The notes beneath the pieces are model-generated. The model was given only the letters and a program-made list of their open reading frames with translations, did not search any database and was not told where the DNA came from. Positions 33,235-41,005 of a stretch of DNA of 48,642 bases are shown here, piece by piece (the stretch's first letter is position 1; each line of letters opens with the position of its first letter). Source of the stretch: Candidatus Uhrbacteria bacterium (GTDB lineage Bacteria > Patescibacteriota > Patescibacteriia > UBA9934 > GWF2-40-263); the NCBI GenBank assembly GCA_003511125.1, contig DOJV01000006.1, positions 1 through 48,642 on the forward strand, read 5' to 3'. The position numbers and the translations under genes were made by a program.

Positions 33235-33262
33235 TAAAAAAACCGCTCTGTGAAGAGCGGTT
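33235..33262 (-). terminator. Terminator of the GNAT-like gene
   Basis: AACCGCTCT/AGAGCGGTT stem with GTGA loop; seven T follow on the minus strand. It overlaps the last bases of the gene. Confidence 0.85.
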
Positions 33263-33854
33263 AGAGATTCGGGTAAGCCTCGATTGGCGGACAGCCGAGG
33301 CGTTCCCAAGTTTCGCGTGAGACCCGGGCGACACAGTAGCAGTCGCATTGCGGGCAAGTGAGTGGATCGGCTACGCCAATCTTGTCTGCCGGGCAGATGC
33401 AGGTAGCTCGCCGGACATTCGGCGGCAGGGCGGTGAAGGAGACGTGGATCATTCCGACGCGGATACCGCTCTTGACCTCGCTCGGGTTGGTGGTGGTCGA
33501 GAGCAGGTTGTTGCTGTCGTTTAGGTGGGCAATCCGTCGATGCAGTTCGTCCACGATATCGAGTCCGGTGATCGGAAAACGATACCTTTCGTCCACGTAA
33601 ACCATCATGAGTTCAAACCACGGCCGACCGTCGGTCGTAACATTAAGCGGCACGAGCGAGATACTGCCGACAATCAAGTTGTCGGCAGATCTATCCACAG
33701 CCAGGATTACCAGTCCGGCTCGACCGCAGGCTCGAATATCTTCCGCTGATTGCGCCAGCAAGTGTGGTTCTCGTCTCGTGATGGCCGACAAGTACTCGGC
33801 CCAGCCGGAAAGTGCGCAAAAACTGGCGTCGCGCAGGTAGGCGATGTCTCTCAT
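33261..33854 (-). CDS. GNAT-like N-acyltransferase with Cys-rich tail, GC-rich
   Basis: 197 residues. Residues 45-125 have the strand-helix order of the GNAT fold (GLVILAVDRSADNLIVGSIS, then WFELMMVYVDERYRFPITGL, DELHRRIAHL), so acetyl-CoA-dependent transfer is likely. The tail (TCICPAD, CPQCDCYCVAR) has a C-x-C and C-x2-C-x-C-x-C cluster that could bind zinc. GAGGAG precedes the ATG. Codon use is much richer in GC than the neighbours. A leader ORF and a terminator-like hairpin lie upstream, so expression may be attenuated. Confidence 0.62.
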   Translation of the reverse strand: MRDIAYLRDASFCALSGWAEYLSAITRREPHLLAQSAEDIRACGRAGLVILAVDRSADNLIVGSISLVPLNVTTDGRPWFELMMVYVDERYRFPITGLDIVDELHRRIAHLNDSNNLLSTTTNPSEVKSGIRVGMIHVSFTALPPNVRRATCICPADKIGVADPLTCPQCDCYCVARVSRETWERLGCPPIEAYPNL

Positions 33855-33886
33855 TTTGAATCTCCTCGAGGTTTTGTCTGTGTTGA

Positions 33887-33924
33887 GGTCAAAAACAAAC
33901 AGAGCCCCGAAGGAGGCTCTGTTT
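33887..33924 (-). terminator. Attenuator-like hairpin in the GNAT gene leader
   Basis: A 10-bp stem AAACAGAGCC/GGCTCTGTTT with an 8-base loop. On the minus strand it is followed by GTTTTTG. It lies between the leader ORF and the gene, about 30 bases before the Shine-Dalgarno. Confidence 0.6.
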
Positions 33925-33942
33925 GGTATGAACTGATTTGAA

Positions 33943-34014
33943 TTAGTTAACCAAAATTAGCCGGCCTTCGGGCAGGTTCTTTTTGGCCTTTTTTAAATTC
34001 AAGGCAGATAACAT
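33943..34014 (-). CDS. Leader ORF of 23 codons, probably leaderless
   Basis: ATG 34014 to TAA 33943: MLSALNLKKAKKNLPEGRLI plus three more residues. The predicted transcription start (about 34016) is only a couple of bases upstream, so it would be translated without a ribosome site. It is basic, unlike a classical amino-acid attenuation peptide. Real expression is unproven. Confidence 0.4.
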   Translation of the reverse strand: MLSALNLKKAKKNLPEGRLILVN

Positions 34015-34022
34015 ACTTTATA

Positions 34023-34051
34023 TTTATACCACGATTTGAAGGCAAGGTCAA
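34023..34051 (-). promoter_or_regulatory. Sigma-70-type promoter of the leader ORF and GNAT-like gene
   Basis: Minus strand TTGACC (34046-34051), 17 bases, TATAAA (34023-34028). Confidence 0.78.
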
Positions 34052-34074
34052 GTCTGTGCTAAAGTTCTTTTTGT

Positions 34075-34956
34075 ATGATAAAAGAAGTTGGAAGCAACAT
34101 CTGGCAAATTACCGGCGCTATCGACGGTCCGAGTGTGGTGATTTTGGGTGGAGTTCACGGTGACGAAAAAACCGGTATCGAAGTGATAAAATTTTTACGC
34201 GAAGTTTGTCAGCCTCCAACTAAAAAACTTTTAAAAGGCAAATTGATTTTAGCTCTTGGCAACGAGAGGGCTGTTGAAGCCGGTGTTCGCGAAATTGACG
34301 GCCATAATTTAAACCGTCTTTTTAATGTCGAATATTTGTCCAAACCGGCAGAAGATTTTTACGAATCTCGGCGTGCCCACGAGTTGGCCGGTTTTTTACG
34401 TCAGGCCGACTATTTGCTAGACTTGCATGCCACCTTTTCTCCTTCGCGGCCTTTTTTGGCCGGCGCGGCCACACCTCGGCACGAAAAAATTTACCGTTGG
34501 TTTAATACTGACTTAGTTTTAACCGATCCAAATTTTGTGGTTGGCGACGGCCAAGCAACCACCGATGAATTTGTCGATGTCTGCGGCGGTGTCGGAATTT
34601 GTTTTGAAGCCGGTTGGCTCGGAGATACCAGTTTGGTTCCCGTGGTTTCAGAAAGTGTCCTAAAAATTTTGGTTGATTTAGGAATGATTGCTGCCGAGGC
34701 TGAAACTCCAGTGCCACCAAAACCCACTTATCAAATTTTTGAGTTGACCAAAAAAATTGTTTTGACCTTAGATGGTTTTTCTTACGCCCAAGGAATTGGT
34801 TTGGAATCTTTCTTTCCGGTTAAATCCAGTCAAGTTATTGGTTATCACGGAAAAAGAGAAGAATTGGTCGCCGAAGATGGAGTTCTGGTTTTTCAAAAAG
34901 ACAAAGCTTTGTGGCAAGTTAATCAGCCGATTTGTTTTTTCGCCAAAAAAGTTTGA
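34075..34956 (+). CDS. Succinylglutamate desuccinylase/aspartoacylase family protein
   Basis: 293 residues, M14-type zinc hydrolase fold. Zinc ligands His and Glu lie in LGGVHGDEKTG (about residues 24-34) and the third His in LDLHATFSPSRP (about 121-132). The catalytic Glu is probably in GICFEAGWLG. It should remove an acyl group from an amino acid or a related amide; the true substrate is unknown. Confidence 0.87.
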   Translation: MIKEVGSNIWQITGAIDGPSVVILGGVHGDEKTGIEVIKFLREVCQPPTKKLLKGKLILALGNERAVEAGVREIDGHNLNRLFNVEYLSKPAEDFYESRRAHELAGFLRQADYLLDLHATFSPSRPFLAGAATPRHEKIYRWFNTDLVLTDPNFVVGDGQATTDEFVDVCGGVGICFEAGWLGDTSLVPVVSESVLKILVDLGMIAAEAETPVPPKPTYQIFELTKKIVLTLDGFSYAQGIGLESFFPVKSSQVIGYHGKREELVAEDGVLVFQKDKALWQVNQPICFFAKKV

Positions 34957-34965
34957 GTGTAAAAC

Positions 34966-34993
34966 AAAAACCTCCTAAAACTAGGAGGTTTTT
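34966..34993. terminator. Two-way terminator
   Basis: Perfect AAAAACCTCCT/AGGAGGTTTTT stem, ending both the deacylase gene and the minus-strand zinc-ribbon gene. Confidence 0.9.
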
Positions 34994-35005
34994 GCGAAAA
35001 GTTTA

Positions 35006-35146
35006 TTAAGCTTCTTCCTCAGTCAAACCGTCTGTTTCTTCGTTTTGGTTTTCTTCGGCCTCGAGTTCGGCGCAATCAGTGCAGAAGCCATCGGCGTTAA
35101 TTTCGATTTCTTCGGCGCCGCAACCGACGCATGTACCAGTTTCCAT
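35006..35146 (-). CDS. Small zinc-ribbon protein
   Basis: 46 residues: METGTCVGCGAEEIEINADG, then FCTDC and a very acidic tail. The two C-x2-C knuckles (CVGC, CTDC) spaced 12 apart form a typical zinc ribbon. It has its own promoter (35210-35237) and shares a terminator at 34966-34993. No Shine-Dalgarno is seen. Tiny zinc ribbons of this kind often bind nucleic acid or protein partners; the role is unknown. Confidence 0.72.
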   Translation of the reverse strand: METGTCVGCGAEEIEINADGFCTDCAELEAEENQNEETDGLTEEEA

Positions 35147-35209
35147 AGAGGTAGGAAAAAGTTATGAATATTTGTTTTAAATTCGGGATTTAGAAAACCC
35201 GATAGAGAA

Positions 35210-35237
35210 AGTATAAATTAGTTTAAAAACTAGTCAA
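35210..35237 (-). promoter_or_regulatory. Promoter of the zinc-ribbon gene
   Basis: Minus strand TTGACT (35232-35237), 16 bases, TATACT (35210-35215). Confidence 0.6.
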
Positions 35238-35277
35238 TAGCTTTGTGGATAAAAATCAACATAAAAATCAACAGCCC

Positions 35278-35306
35278 TTGTCAAAAAAATAAATATAAGC
35301 TATTAT
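35278..35306 (+). promoter_or_regulatory. Promoter of tRNA-Lys
   Basis: TTGTCA (35278-35283), 17 bases, TATTAT (35301-35306). Confidence 0.7.
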
Positions 35307-35328
35307 ATCGCCGCGATTAGATAAATAT

Positions 35329-35403
35329 GCGCTGGTAGCTCAGTGGTAGAGCGAGGGCCTTTTAAGCCCGAGGTCGAGGGTCCGATCCCCTCCCAGCGCA
35401 CCA
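35329..35403 (+). tRNA. tRNA-Lys (anticodon TTT)
   Basis: Full cloverleaf: acceptor GCGCTGG/CCAGCGC, D arm GCTCAGTGGTAGAGC, anticodon loop CTTTTAA, T arm GAGGG-TCCGATC-CCCTC, discriminator A and an encoded CCA. Confidence 0.96.
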
Positions 35404-35725
35404 GGTTGTTGAATGGTTTGGAATTGATGATCAGGATCAAATCGGAAATTTTACGATTAAATGTTGAAAGATAATAAACCAAAGGTTCGAGGGGTGGATA
35501 TCTTTTGTCCTTTAAGAGAAAAGCACTGGTTGTGGAAAATCAATGGCTGAGACGAACGGATCGGAAGCGATGCGAATAAAAAAACATATTGGGTGTTTGA
35601 AACTCGTAAATAACTCGTAGATGAATAAATAAAAAGAATTATGTCGGCGCAAGCGCCGATGTTTTTGTATTATGATTATTTTTCCTGTATAATTTTTAGC
35701 GAATTTAAATTTTATTTTTTCAATT
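35404..35725 (+). other. 322-base gap without a supported gene
   Basis: I see no coding frame of quality and no known RNA in 35404-35640. The only clear structure is a GC-rich hairpin TCGGCG-CAAG-CGCCGA (35644-35659) followed by five T, a probable terminator upstream of the exchanger gene. Confidence 0.5.
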
Positions 35726-36676
35726 ATGATTTTTTTCTGGTTAATCGTCTTTGTAGTTTCGCTCGCGGCTTTGGTTAAGGGTGCAGACTGGTTTTTATCA
35801 AGCGCCGAGAAGGTTGGTTTGGCTGTTGGTCTTTCGCCGTTCATTGTTGGTGTGACAATTGTTGGTGCCGGTACTTCGCTTCCGGAGCTGTTTTCATCTT
35901 TGGCTGCGGTGCTGAGCGGGGCTAGCGAGATTGTGGCGGCCAATGCCATTGGCTCCAATATTGCCAATATTCTTCTAATCGTCGGAATCTCGGCGTTGGT
36001 TGGTCGACGCCTGATGGTTTCAAAAGATTTAATTGATTTGGATTTGCCGCTTTTAGCCATTAGTACGGTTTTGCTTCTAGGTGTGGTTTGGGACAAACAA
36101 GTAACTTGGCCGGAAGCTGTTTTGCTTTTGATTACTTACGGAATCTACCTTCTTTACACTATTTTGCATAAAGAAGATGCCGAAGAAGGCAAAAAGACCA
36201 AAAAAGAGAAAATATTGGTTCGGCCAAAATTTTTCGCCAAAGATTTTGTTTTGTTGTCGGTGGGTATTTTAGGTTTGGTTTTTGGTGCTAAATATTTAAT
36301 CGACTCGGTTATTGGTTTATCGGAAATTTTTAGTATTGGTACTGGCGTGATTGCGATTACGGCCGTGGCTGTCGGTACTTCGTTGCCAGAACTTTTGGTT
36401 TCAGTTAAAGCGGTCAGAAAAGGGAAGTCCGAAATCGCTCTGGGTAATATTTTCGGTTCCAACATTTTTAACGGTTTGGTGGTTGTTGGAATTCCCGGTT
36501 TATTCAAAACCTTGGTTTTAGACGAACCAACTTTTATGATCGGCGTTCCGGCTTTGGCTTTAACCACCTTGCTTTTTGTTATTTCAGGAATTTCTCGGCG
36601 AATTCATATTTGGGAGGGTGCTTTCTTTTTGATGGTTTATGTTTTGTTTCTAGCTAAACTTTTCTCGCTATTTTAA
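35726..36676 (+). CDS. Sodium/calcium exchanger family membrane protein (YrbG-like)
   Basis: 316 residues, about ten helices in two homologous halves. The two inverted alpha repeats are GAGTSLPELFSSLAAV with NAIGSNIANILL (first half) and AVGTSLPELLVSVKAV with NIFGSNIFNGLV (second half), which hold the cation-binding Glu/Ser/Asn residues. A cation:Ca2+ antiporter of the inner membrane. It has its own terminator. Confidence 0.93.
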   Translation: MIFFWLIVFVVSLAALVKGADWFLSSAEKVGLAVGLSPFIVGVTIVGAGTSLPELFSSLAAVLSGASEIVAANAIGSNIANILLIVGISALVGRRLMVSKDLIDLDLPLLAISTVLLLGVVWDKQVTWPEAVLLLITYGIYLLYTILHKEDAEEGKKTKKEKILVRPKFFAKDFVLLSVGILGLVFGAKYLIDSVIGLSEIFSIGTGVIAITAVAVGTSLPELLVSVKAVRKGKSEIALGNIFGSNIFNGLVVVGIPGLFKTLVLDEPTFMIGVPALALTTLLFVISGISRRIHIWEGAFFLMVYVLFLAKLFSLF

Positions 36677-36690
36677 ATTTAGTTTCGTCA

Positions 36691-36717
36691 AATCGAGGCT
36701 CTTAAGCCTCGATTTTG
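36691..36717 (+). terminator. Terminator after the exchanger gene
   Basis: AATCGAGGC/GCCTCGATT stem, TCTTAA loop, T-rich tail. Confidence 0.88.
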
Positions 36718-36772
36718 TTTTACCCACCTTTTTTCTTGCGAAAGTCATTTTTTTCCCGTATCATGATGAGGT

Positions 36773-36910
36773 ATGAAAGGTAAATATACTCGCAGTCTAG
36801 CTTGCTTTATTCGTCGGCAAAAAGCGGTTATCAGAAAAAAAACTCAAGTTTCGGTCGAACGAAAACATTTAATTAAAGAATTGCTTAGCGGTTTATCCGT
36901 TAAAAAATAA
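36773..36910 (+). CDS. Small basic protein
   Basis: 45 residues: MKGKYTRSLACFIRRQKAVI, then RKKTQVSVERKH..., rich in Lys and Arg, probably helical. ATGATGAGGT just upstream supplies GAGG close to the ATG. It ends six bases before the translin-like gene and is likely co-translated with it. Given the charge and the partner, RNA binding is a guess. Confidence 0.6.
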   Translation: MKGKYTRSLACFIRRQKAVIRKKTQVSVERKHLIKELLSGLSVKK

Positions 36911-36916
36911 TTTTTT

Positions 36917-37492
36917 ATGAAAAATATTTCTTATCTTTTGGCGGTTAAAAAAGGCTATCTTGCCGCCACCCAATCCCGTCGCCACATGTTTCATGCCTGC
37001 AACGACGCCACAGCCATTGCCAAACGTGCCATTTTCGCCTTGCATCGCGATAACTTAACCGAGGCCGAACAACTTTTAGACGAAGCCAGAAAACTTATCG
37101 CCAAAGCCGGTGCCGAGACCAAAAAACATCCCGAGCTTCGCGGCCAGGGTCCGTATAAAGCCGCCCAAGAAGAATTTGCCGAGGCTTTGCTTTATCAGAA
37201 CTATTTGTTAAAAGGCGACTGGAAAAATGCCGAAGCTTTAAAATTCGATCCAGAAATTTTTCTCGGTGCCCTTTCTGACGCTACCGGCGAACTTGTTCGT
37301 TACGCTGTCCGCCAAGCCACCAAAAGCAACATCAAAGCCGTAGAAAAAGCCCGCGATGTTGTCGAAACAACTATCGGTTACATTCTCGAACTCGATTTAA
37401 CCGGTGACCTCCGTCAAAAAGGTGACCAAGCCAAACGCAATCTTCGTTCGCTCGAGGATATGATGTATCAGATTGGGTTGGCGCGGAAGTAA
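36917..37492 (+). CDS. Translin family protein
   Basis: 191 residues, all helical. It has the translin pattern: an N-terminal helix with repeated R/K, QEEFAEALLYQNYLLKGDW (the conserved acidic patch), FLGALSDATGELVRYAVRQA, and a late DMMYQIGLARK. Translins bind single-stranded RNA/DNA, and the TRAX branch carries an acidic RNase site. Archaeal and CPR homologues are known but their role is not. Coupled to the small basic protein upstream. Confidence 0.85.
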   Translation: MKNISYLLAVKKGYLAATQSRRHMFHACNDATAIAKRAIFALHRDNLTEAEQLLDEARKLIAKAGAETKKHPELRGQGPYKAAQEEFAEALLYQNYLLKGDWKNAEALKFDPEIFLGALSDATGELVRYAVRQATKSNIKAVEKARDVVETTIGYILELDLTGDLRQKGDQAKRNLRSLEDMMYQIGLARK

Positions 37493-37520
37493 ATTGCAGT
37501 TGTTTAGTTTTTTTACTACT

Positions 37521-37702
37521 GTCATCCCGAAGCCTCAGAGGGATCCCCTAAGTTACAGTTCAGACTGGAGGATATCGGAAAATCTTAAAACACGTTTTTT
37601 TGAGGTCAGAATTAAACCAATGCTCGTTCTGTCCCTAACGGGATCCCTCCCACCGTCGCTCGTGGCGAGCTATGGTGGGCACGACCGTGGCGTCGGAATG
37701 AC
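37521..37702. repeat. MITE-like 182-bp element with imperfect terminal inverted repeats
   Basis: Ends GTCATCCCGAAGCC (37521-37534) and GGCGTCGGAATGAC (37689-37702) match in 12 of 14 when inverted. Inside are GAGGGATCCC/GGGATCCCTC and the hairpin CCCACC..GCTCG/CGAGC..GGTGGG (37649-37679). No gene lies in 37493-37742. Confidence 0.65.
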
Positions 37703-37742
37703 TGTTTGGTTTCATTCCTTGTCCCCCCTCACTCAACCGCAT

Positions 37743-38420
37743 ATGTCCGAAATCATTCGTCCAAAAATCACCGCCATCATCCCGGCTTATAACGAAGAGC
37801 AAACCGTGGCCGCGGTGGTTAGAATTGCTCATCAATCAGATTTAATTGACGATGTTTTAGTAGTCTCCGATGGTTCGACCGATAATACCGTCGATGTGGC
37901 TCGGGCGGCCGGGGCGCGGATTTTGGCTTTGTCGAAAAATCATGGCAAGGGCGCGGCTATGCGTTTGGGGGTTTTAGATACTAACGCGCCGATAATTTTG
38001 TTTCTTGATGCCGATTTACTCGGTCTGACCGTCGATCATTTGGAAAAACTTATTCTGCCGGTGGTTACCGGCGCCAGAGTCATGAACGTCGGTCAGCGCG
38101 ATCGCGGCGATTTTATCAACACTTGGGTTAAACGTTTGCCTTTGCCGCTTATTAGTGGAGAAAGGGCGGTGCGCCGAGATATTTTTTTAGAGATTCCCGA
38201 AGAATATATTCAAGGTTTTATGGTTGAGAACGCTTTAAATTACAAGTGTCGGGTCAAAAAATTCCGCTACGGTTCGGTTTTAATGCCCGGCTTATCTATT
38301 CGTCGCAAATACCAAAAAGTCGGCTGGAAAATCGGTTTGAAACAATATGTCCGCATGACTTTTCAGATAATAAAAGCTATACTGGTGGTAAGAATTGCCA
38401 GAGTGTTTAAGCAGTTTTAA
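37743..38420 (+). CDS. Family 2 glycosyltransferase
   Basis: 225 residues from ATG 37743; the longer frame upstream only covers the repeat element. GT-A fold: ITAIIPAYNEEQTVAAVV, VVSDGSTDNT, GKGAAMRLGV and the metal-binding DAD in LFLDADLLG (about 79-87). It looks like a glucosyl-3-phosphoglycerate synthase/dolichyl-phosphate sugar synthase-type enzyme without C-terminal membrane domain. The acceptor is unknown. Confidence 0.88.
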   Translation: MSEIIRPKITAIIPAYNEEQTVAAVVRIAHQSDLIDDVLVVSDGSTDNTVDVARAAGARILALSKNHGKGAAMRLGVLDTNAPIILFLDADLLGLTVDHLEKLILPVVTGARVMNVGQRDRGDFINTWVKRLPLPLISGERAVRRDIFLEIPEEYIQGFMVENALNYKCRVKKFRYGSVLMPGLSIRRKYQKVGWKIGLKQYVRMTFQIIKAILVVRIARVFKQF

Positions 38421-38428
38421 ATTTTTTT

Positions 38429-39886
38429 ATGTCCATCGATTTAACCAACGTTTCCACTTTCCAAGACGCCGTTGTCACTGTTATGGGGCTCGGCCGCTTT
38501 AAAAACGGTAGTGGTATTGGCGCGGCCAAGTGGCTTATGCGTCACGGCGCGCAGATTGTTATTACTGATTTAAAGAGTCACGACGAACTTAAAGATTCGG
38601 TTGACGAAATCATGAATTGGTACGAAAAGTATAAAGCGCAATATTCTAACCGCGATATTTATAGTCCGGTTTTTGTGCTCGGCGAACATCGGGCCGATGA
38701 TTTTACCGATGTCGATTTGGTTATGCAAAATCCCGGTGTGCCGCGCGAATCAGAGTTTGTTCAGTTGGCCAAACAACACAATGTTTCGGTGGAAAGCGAC
38801 ATGAGTTTATTTTTTCGCCTGTGTCCGTTTCCGATTTACGCCATTACCGGCACTCGTGGTAAGTCCACAACCACCGCTTTGCTCGGCGAGATTTTTAAAC
38901 AAGTTCAGCCAAAGACTGTGGTTGCTGGTAATATCCAGCGCTCGCCGCTCGAGGATTTGGATTGGCTGCTCGAGGAAGAGAAACCAGTGCCGGTTGTTTT
39001 GGAAATGTCTTCTTGGCTTATCGACAGTTTGGAAAATGTGGCTCGGGCTCCGGATATTGGAATTTTTACCAATATTTACGCCGATCATTTGAATCGCTAT
39101 GCGTCCTTCGAGGCCTATCGCGAATCCAAAGCGGCCATGTTTTATAAACAAAGCGCCGAGCAGTCAGGGGTTTTTAATTTTGATCAAGAAGAAATAAAAA
39201 TTGTCGGTGAAAAATCACCGGGCAAAAAATTCTGGTTTTCCAAAAATAAATTGGCCGATGGTTTAAACGGAACTTATGTTGTCGAAGGAAATTTAATTTT
39301 CCATTCTGCTGGCACCGAGGAAATTATTATTCCAGTTTCTGAAATAAAACTTCAAGGCGAACATAATTTGGCCAACGCTTTGGCCGCCGTGACCTTGGCC
39401 AAACTCGCCGCTGTTACCAACGAAAATATCGCCAGCGGTCTCCGGGAATTCGGTGGCTTGCCCGGTCGACAAGAAGTTATCCGTGAGTTGAACGGTATTA
39501 CTTATGTAAACGACACCACAGCCACCTCGCCCGATGGCACCATCGCCGCCCTCGACCGTTTCGGCCAAAAGAAAAATGTTATCCTTTTGGCTGGTGGCGC
39601 CACTAAAGGTTTACCACTCGAAACTTTAGGTGAGGCGATTAAAACCACTTGTAAATTTAGCATCCTCTTCGAAGGCACAGCCACCGAAGAATTTGTCGCT
39701 ATTATTGGCGAAGAAGTTCCTGTTGTTCGCGTCGATTCCATGAAAGCCGCTCTCGAGGCCGCGACCGAAGTCGCAAAAGAAGGCGACGTAGTTTTGCTCT
39801 CGCCAGGCACGGCTTCTTTTGGAATTTTTAAAAACGAGTTCGATCGCGGCGATCAGTTTGTGGCGGCGGTTAAGAAGTTGAAATAA
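38429..39886 (+). CDS. murD: UDP-N-acetylmuramoylalanine--D-glutamate ligase
   Basis: 485 residues, Mur ligase. N-terminal Rossmann domain (VTVMGLGRFKNGSGIGAAKW), ATP site AITGTRGKSTTTALLGEI near 140-157, then GEHNLANALAAVTLAKLAAV and the C-terminal DTTATSPDGTIAALDRF. The N-terminal spacer between the Gly loop and ATP site is longer than in E. coli MurD (438 residues). It adds D-Glu to UDP-MurNAc-L-Ala in the cytoplasm. Confidence 0.93.
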   Translation: MSIDLTNVSTFQDAVVTVMGLGRFKNGSGIGAAKWLMRHGAQIVITDLKSHDELKDSVDEIMNWYEKYKAQYSNRDIYSPVFVLGEHRADDFTDVDLVMQNPGVPRESEFVQLAKQHNVSVESDMSLFFRLCPFPIYAITGTRGKSTTTALLGEIFKQVQPKTVVAGNIQRSPLEDLDWLLEEEKPVPVVLEMSSWLIDSLENVARAPDIGIFTNIYADHLNRYASFEAYRESKAAMFYKQSAEQSGVFNFDQEEIKIVGEKSPGKKFWFSKNKLADGLNGTYVVEGNLIFHSAGTEEIIIPVSEIKLQGEHNLANALAAVTLAKLAAVTNENIASGLREFGGLPGRQEVIRELNGITYVNDTTATSPDGTIAALDRFGQKKNVILLAGGATKGLPLETLGEAIKTTCKFSILFEGTATEEFVAIIGEEVPVVRVDSMKAALEAATEVAKEGDVVLLSPGTASFGIFKNEFDRGDQFVAAVKKLK

Positions 39887-39892
39887 GAATTT

Positions 39893-40621
39893 ATGTCGTC
39901 AGGAGAATTTGGAGACATTCCGGCGGAGGCGATAAATTTTTCGGTCGCAACGCAGCCAGAGAAAGAACCAGAATACGATACCGAAGCTTGGGGCCGATTG
40001 ACAGCCTCCGAGGAGGGTTTTGGTTGGTTAATCCAACAAGGAGAAAGGCTCGGCGTGCCGACCAAAGAAATTGATAAGGCGGTTGTAGCTCTGGTGGCAA
40101 AAATGGAAGGCGCCGGGAATTACGGAAAAGTTTTTCATTTTATGAAAGGCTCTAAAACCGGTCAAAGATTATATGGTCCGGACAAGGTTAAAGAATTCGG
40201 GTTAAGAGCTGTTGAAGCGGCCAAAGCCGCTCAAGATTTTTCTACAGCCGCCGGTTTGACCTGTGATTTATTTGGTCTTGATAGTCCGGAATGGCGAGTT
40301 GCTGTAGAACTGGCCACTGTCAAAGGAAGGGAACAGGAGCAAAAAGAAAAAGCCGCGAAAAAAAATAAAATAAGACTTTTGCCAGACGCCAGTTTTGCCG
40401 ATTTGTTTCAGGCTCTAAGCGATTCGGGCGAAGATTTAAACGAACTTTTTGAAGCCGAATTGGCAGATAATTTTTCTCCGGAAGTCGTTGAAGATATTTT
40501 GGGTCTAATGAAAAACAGCACTGCAGCAGAAAATTTAGGAGTTGTCGATTTTTTCAAGAAACACGGTTACTCTAAAAAAGATATAACAACTTTTTTACCG
40601 ATTGGGTTCAAAAGAAAATAG
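39893..40621 (+). CDS. Hypothetical helical protein
   Basis: 242 residues, seven bases after murD. Acidic N-terminus, then helices rich in Ala, Lys and Glu (LRAVEAAKAAQDFSTAAGLT, EQEQKEKAAKKNKIRLLPDA). No family recognised and no membrane helix. Likely co-transcribed with murD. Confidence 0.65.
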   Translation: MSSGEFGDIPAEAINFSVATQPEKEPEYDTEAWGRLTASEEGFGWLIQQGERLGVPTKEIDKAVVALVAKMEGAGNYGKVFHFMKGSKTGQRLYGPDKVKEFGLRAVEAAKAAQDFSTAAGLTCDLFGLDSPEWRVAVELATVKGREQEQKEKAAKKNKIRLLPDASFADLFQALSDSGEDLNELFEAELADNFSPEVVEDILGLMKNSTAAENLGVVDFFKKHGYSKKDITTFLPIGFKRK

Positions 40622-40708
40622 GTTTAACAGATTATGGTTGACAAAAAAGTTATTTTGTGATGAAATAAAAATAGCCTAGTGAGGTTCTGTAAAAGAATTT
40701 AACTCTCG

Positions 40709-40746
40709 GTGTCAGCAACACAACTCCCCCCGAGTTGCCATGACAC
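40709..40746 (+). other. Nested hairpin upstream of the TGG tRNA
   Basis: GTGTCA (40709) pairs with TGACAC (40741) and, inside, CAACTC with GAGTTG. 40622-40843 carries no gene I can support; a TTGACA at 40637-40642 could start a transcript that includes this hairpin and the tRNA. Confidence 0.4.
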
Positions 40747-40843
40747 GAAAAAAACAAATCCGAATTAGTTCGTGTATTTGTATTTATTCGTGAAGTTCGC
40801 AATTCATGACGAGGAGTTGTTTTGTTTATAAAAATGCCGATAC

Positions 40844-40919
40844 GGGCTTGTGGAGGTAGTGGTAACCTCGCTAGGTTTGGCACCGAGAGTTGTGAGTTCG
40901 ATTCTCGCCAAGTCCACCA
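40844..40919 (+). tRNA. tRNA, anticodon TGG (proline by anticodon), unusual
   Basis: Acceptor GGGCTTG/CAAGTCC with one G-T pair, T8 present, D arm GAGG/CCTC, T arm GTGAG-TTCGATT-CTCGC, discriminator A and an encoded CCA. The anticodon stem CTAGG/CCGAG has an A-G mismatch, and the loop TTTGGCA puts C at position 37, where proline tRNAs normally have G. The fold is otherwise good, so the gene is real or recently decayed; the amino-acid identity is less sure. Confidence 0.72.
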
Positions 40920-41005
40920 AAAAAATCGGCACCAACCATCCCCGCTTCTAACCAGAAGCGGGGTTTGGCTTTTATCCAAGGTTTTGTTATAATTTTTTCA
41001 TCATT

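Noticed and set aside
35512..36096. Long minus-strand ORFs opposite the exchanger gene
   Set aside because: Antisense shadows of the repeated GTSLPE and GSNI coding; composition is not protein-like.
37473..37742. N-terminal extension of the GT2 protein
   Set aside because: It only translates the MITE-like repeat; the GT2 fold begins right after ATG 37743.
40650..40979. 109-codon minus-strand ORF over the TGG tRNA
   Set aside because: The WRESNSQL-type peptide is the usual false translation of the reverse strand of a tRNA gene.
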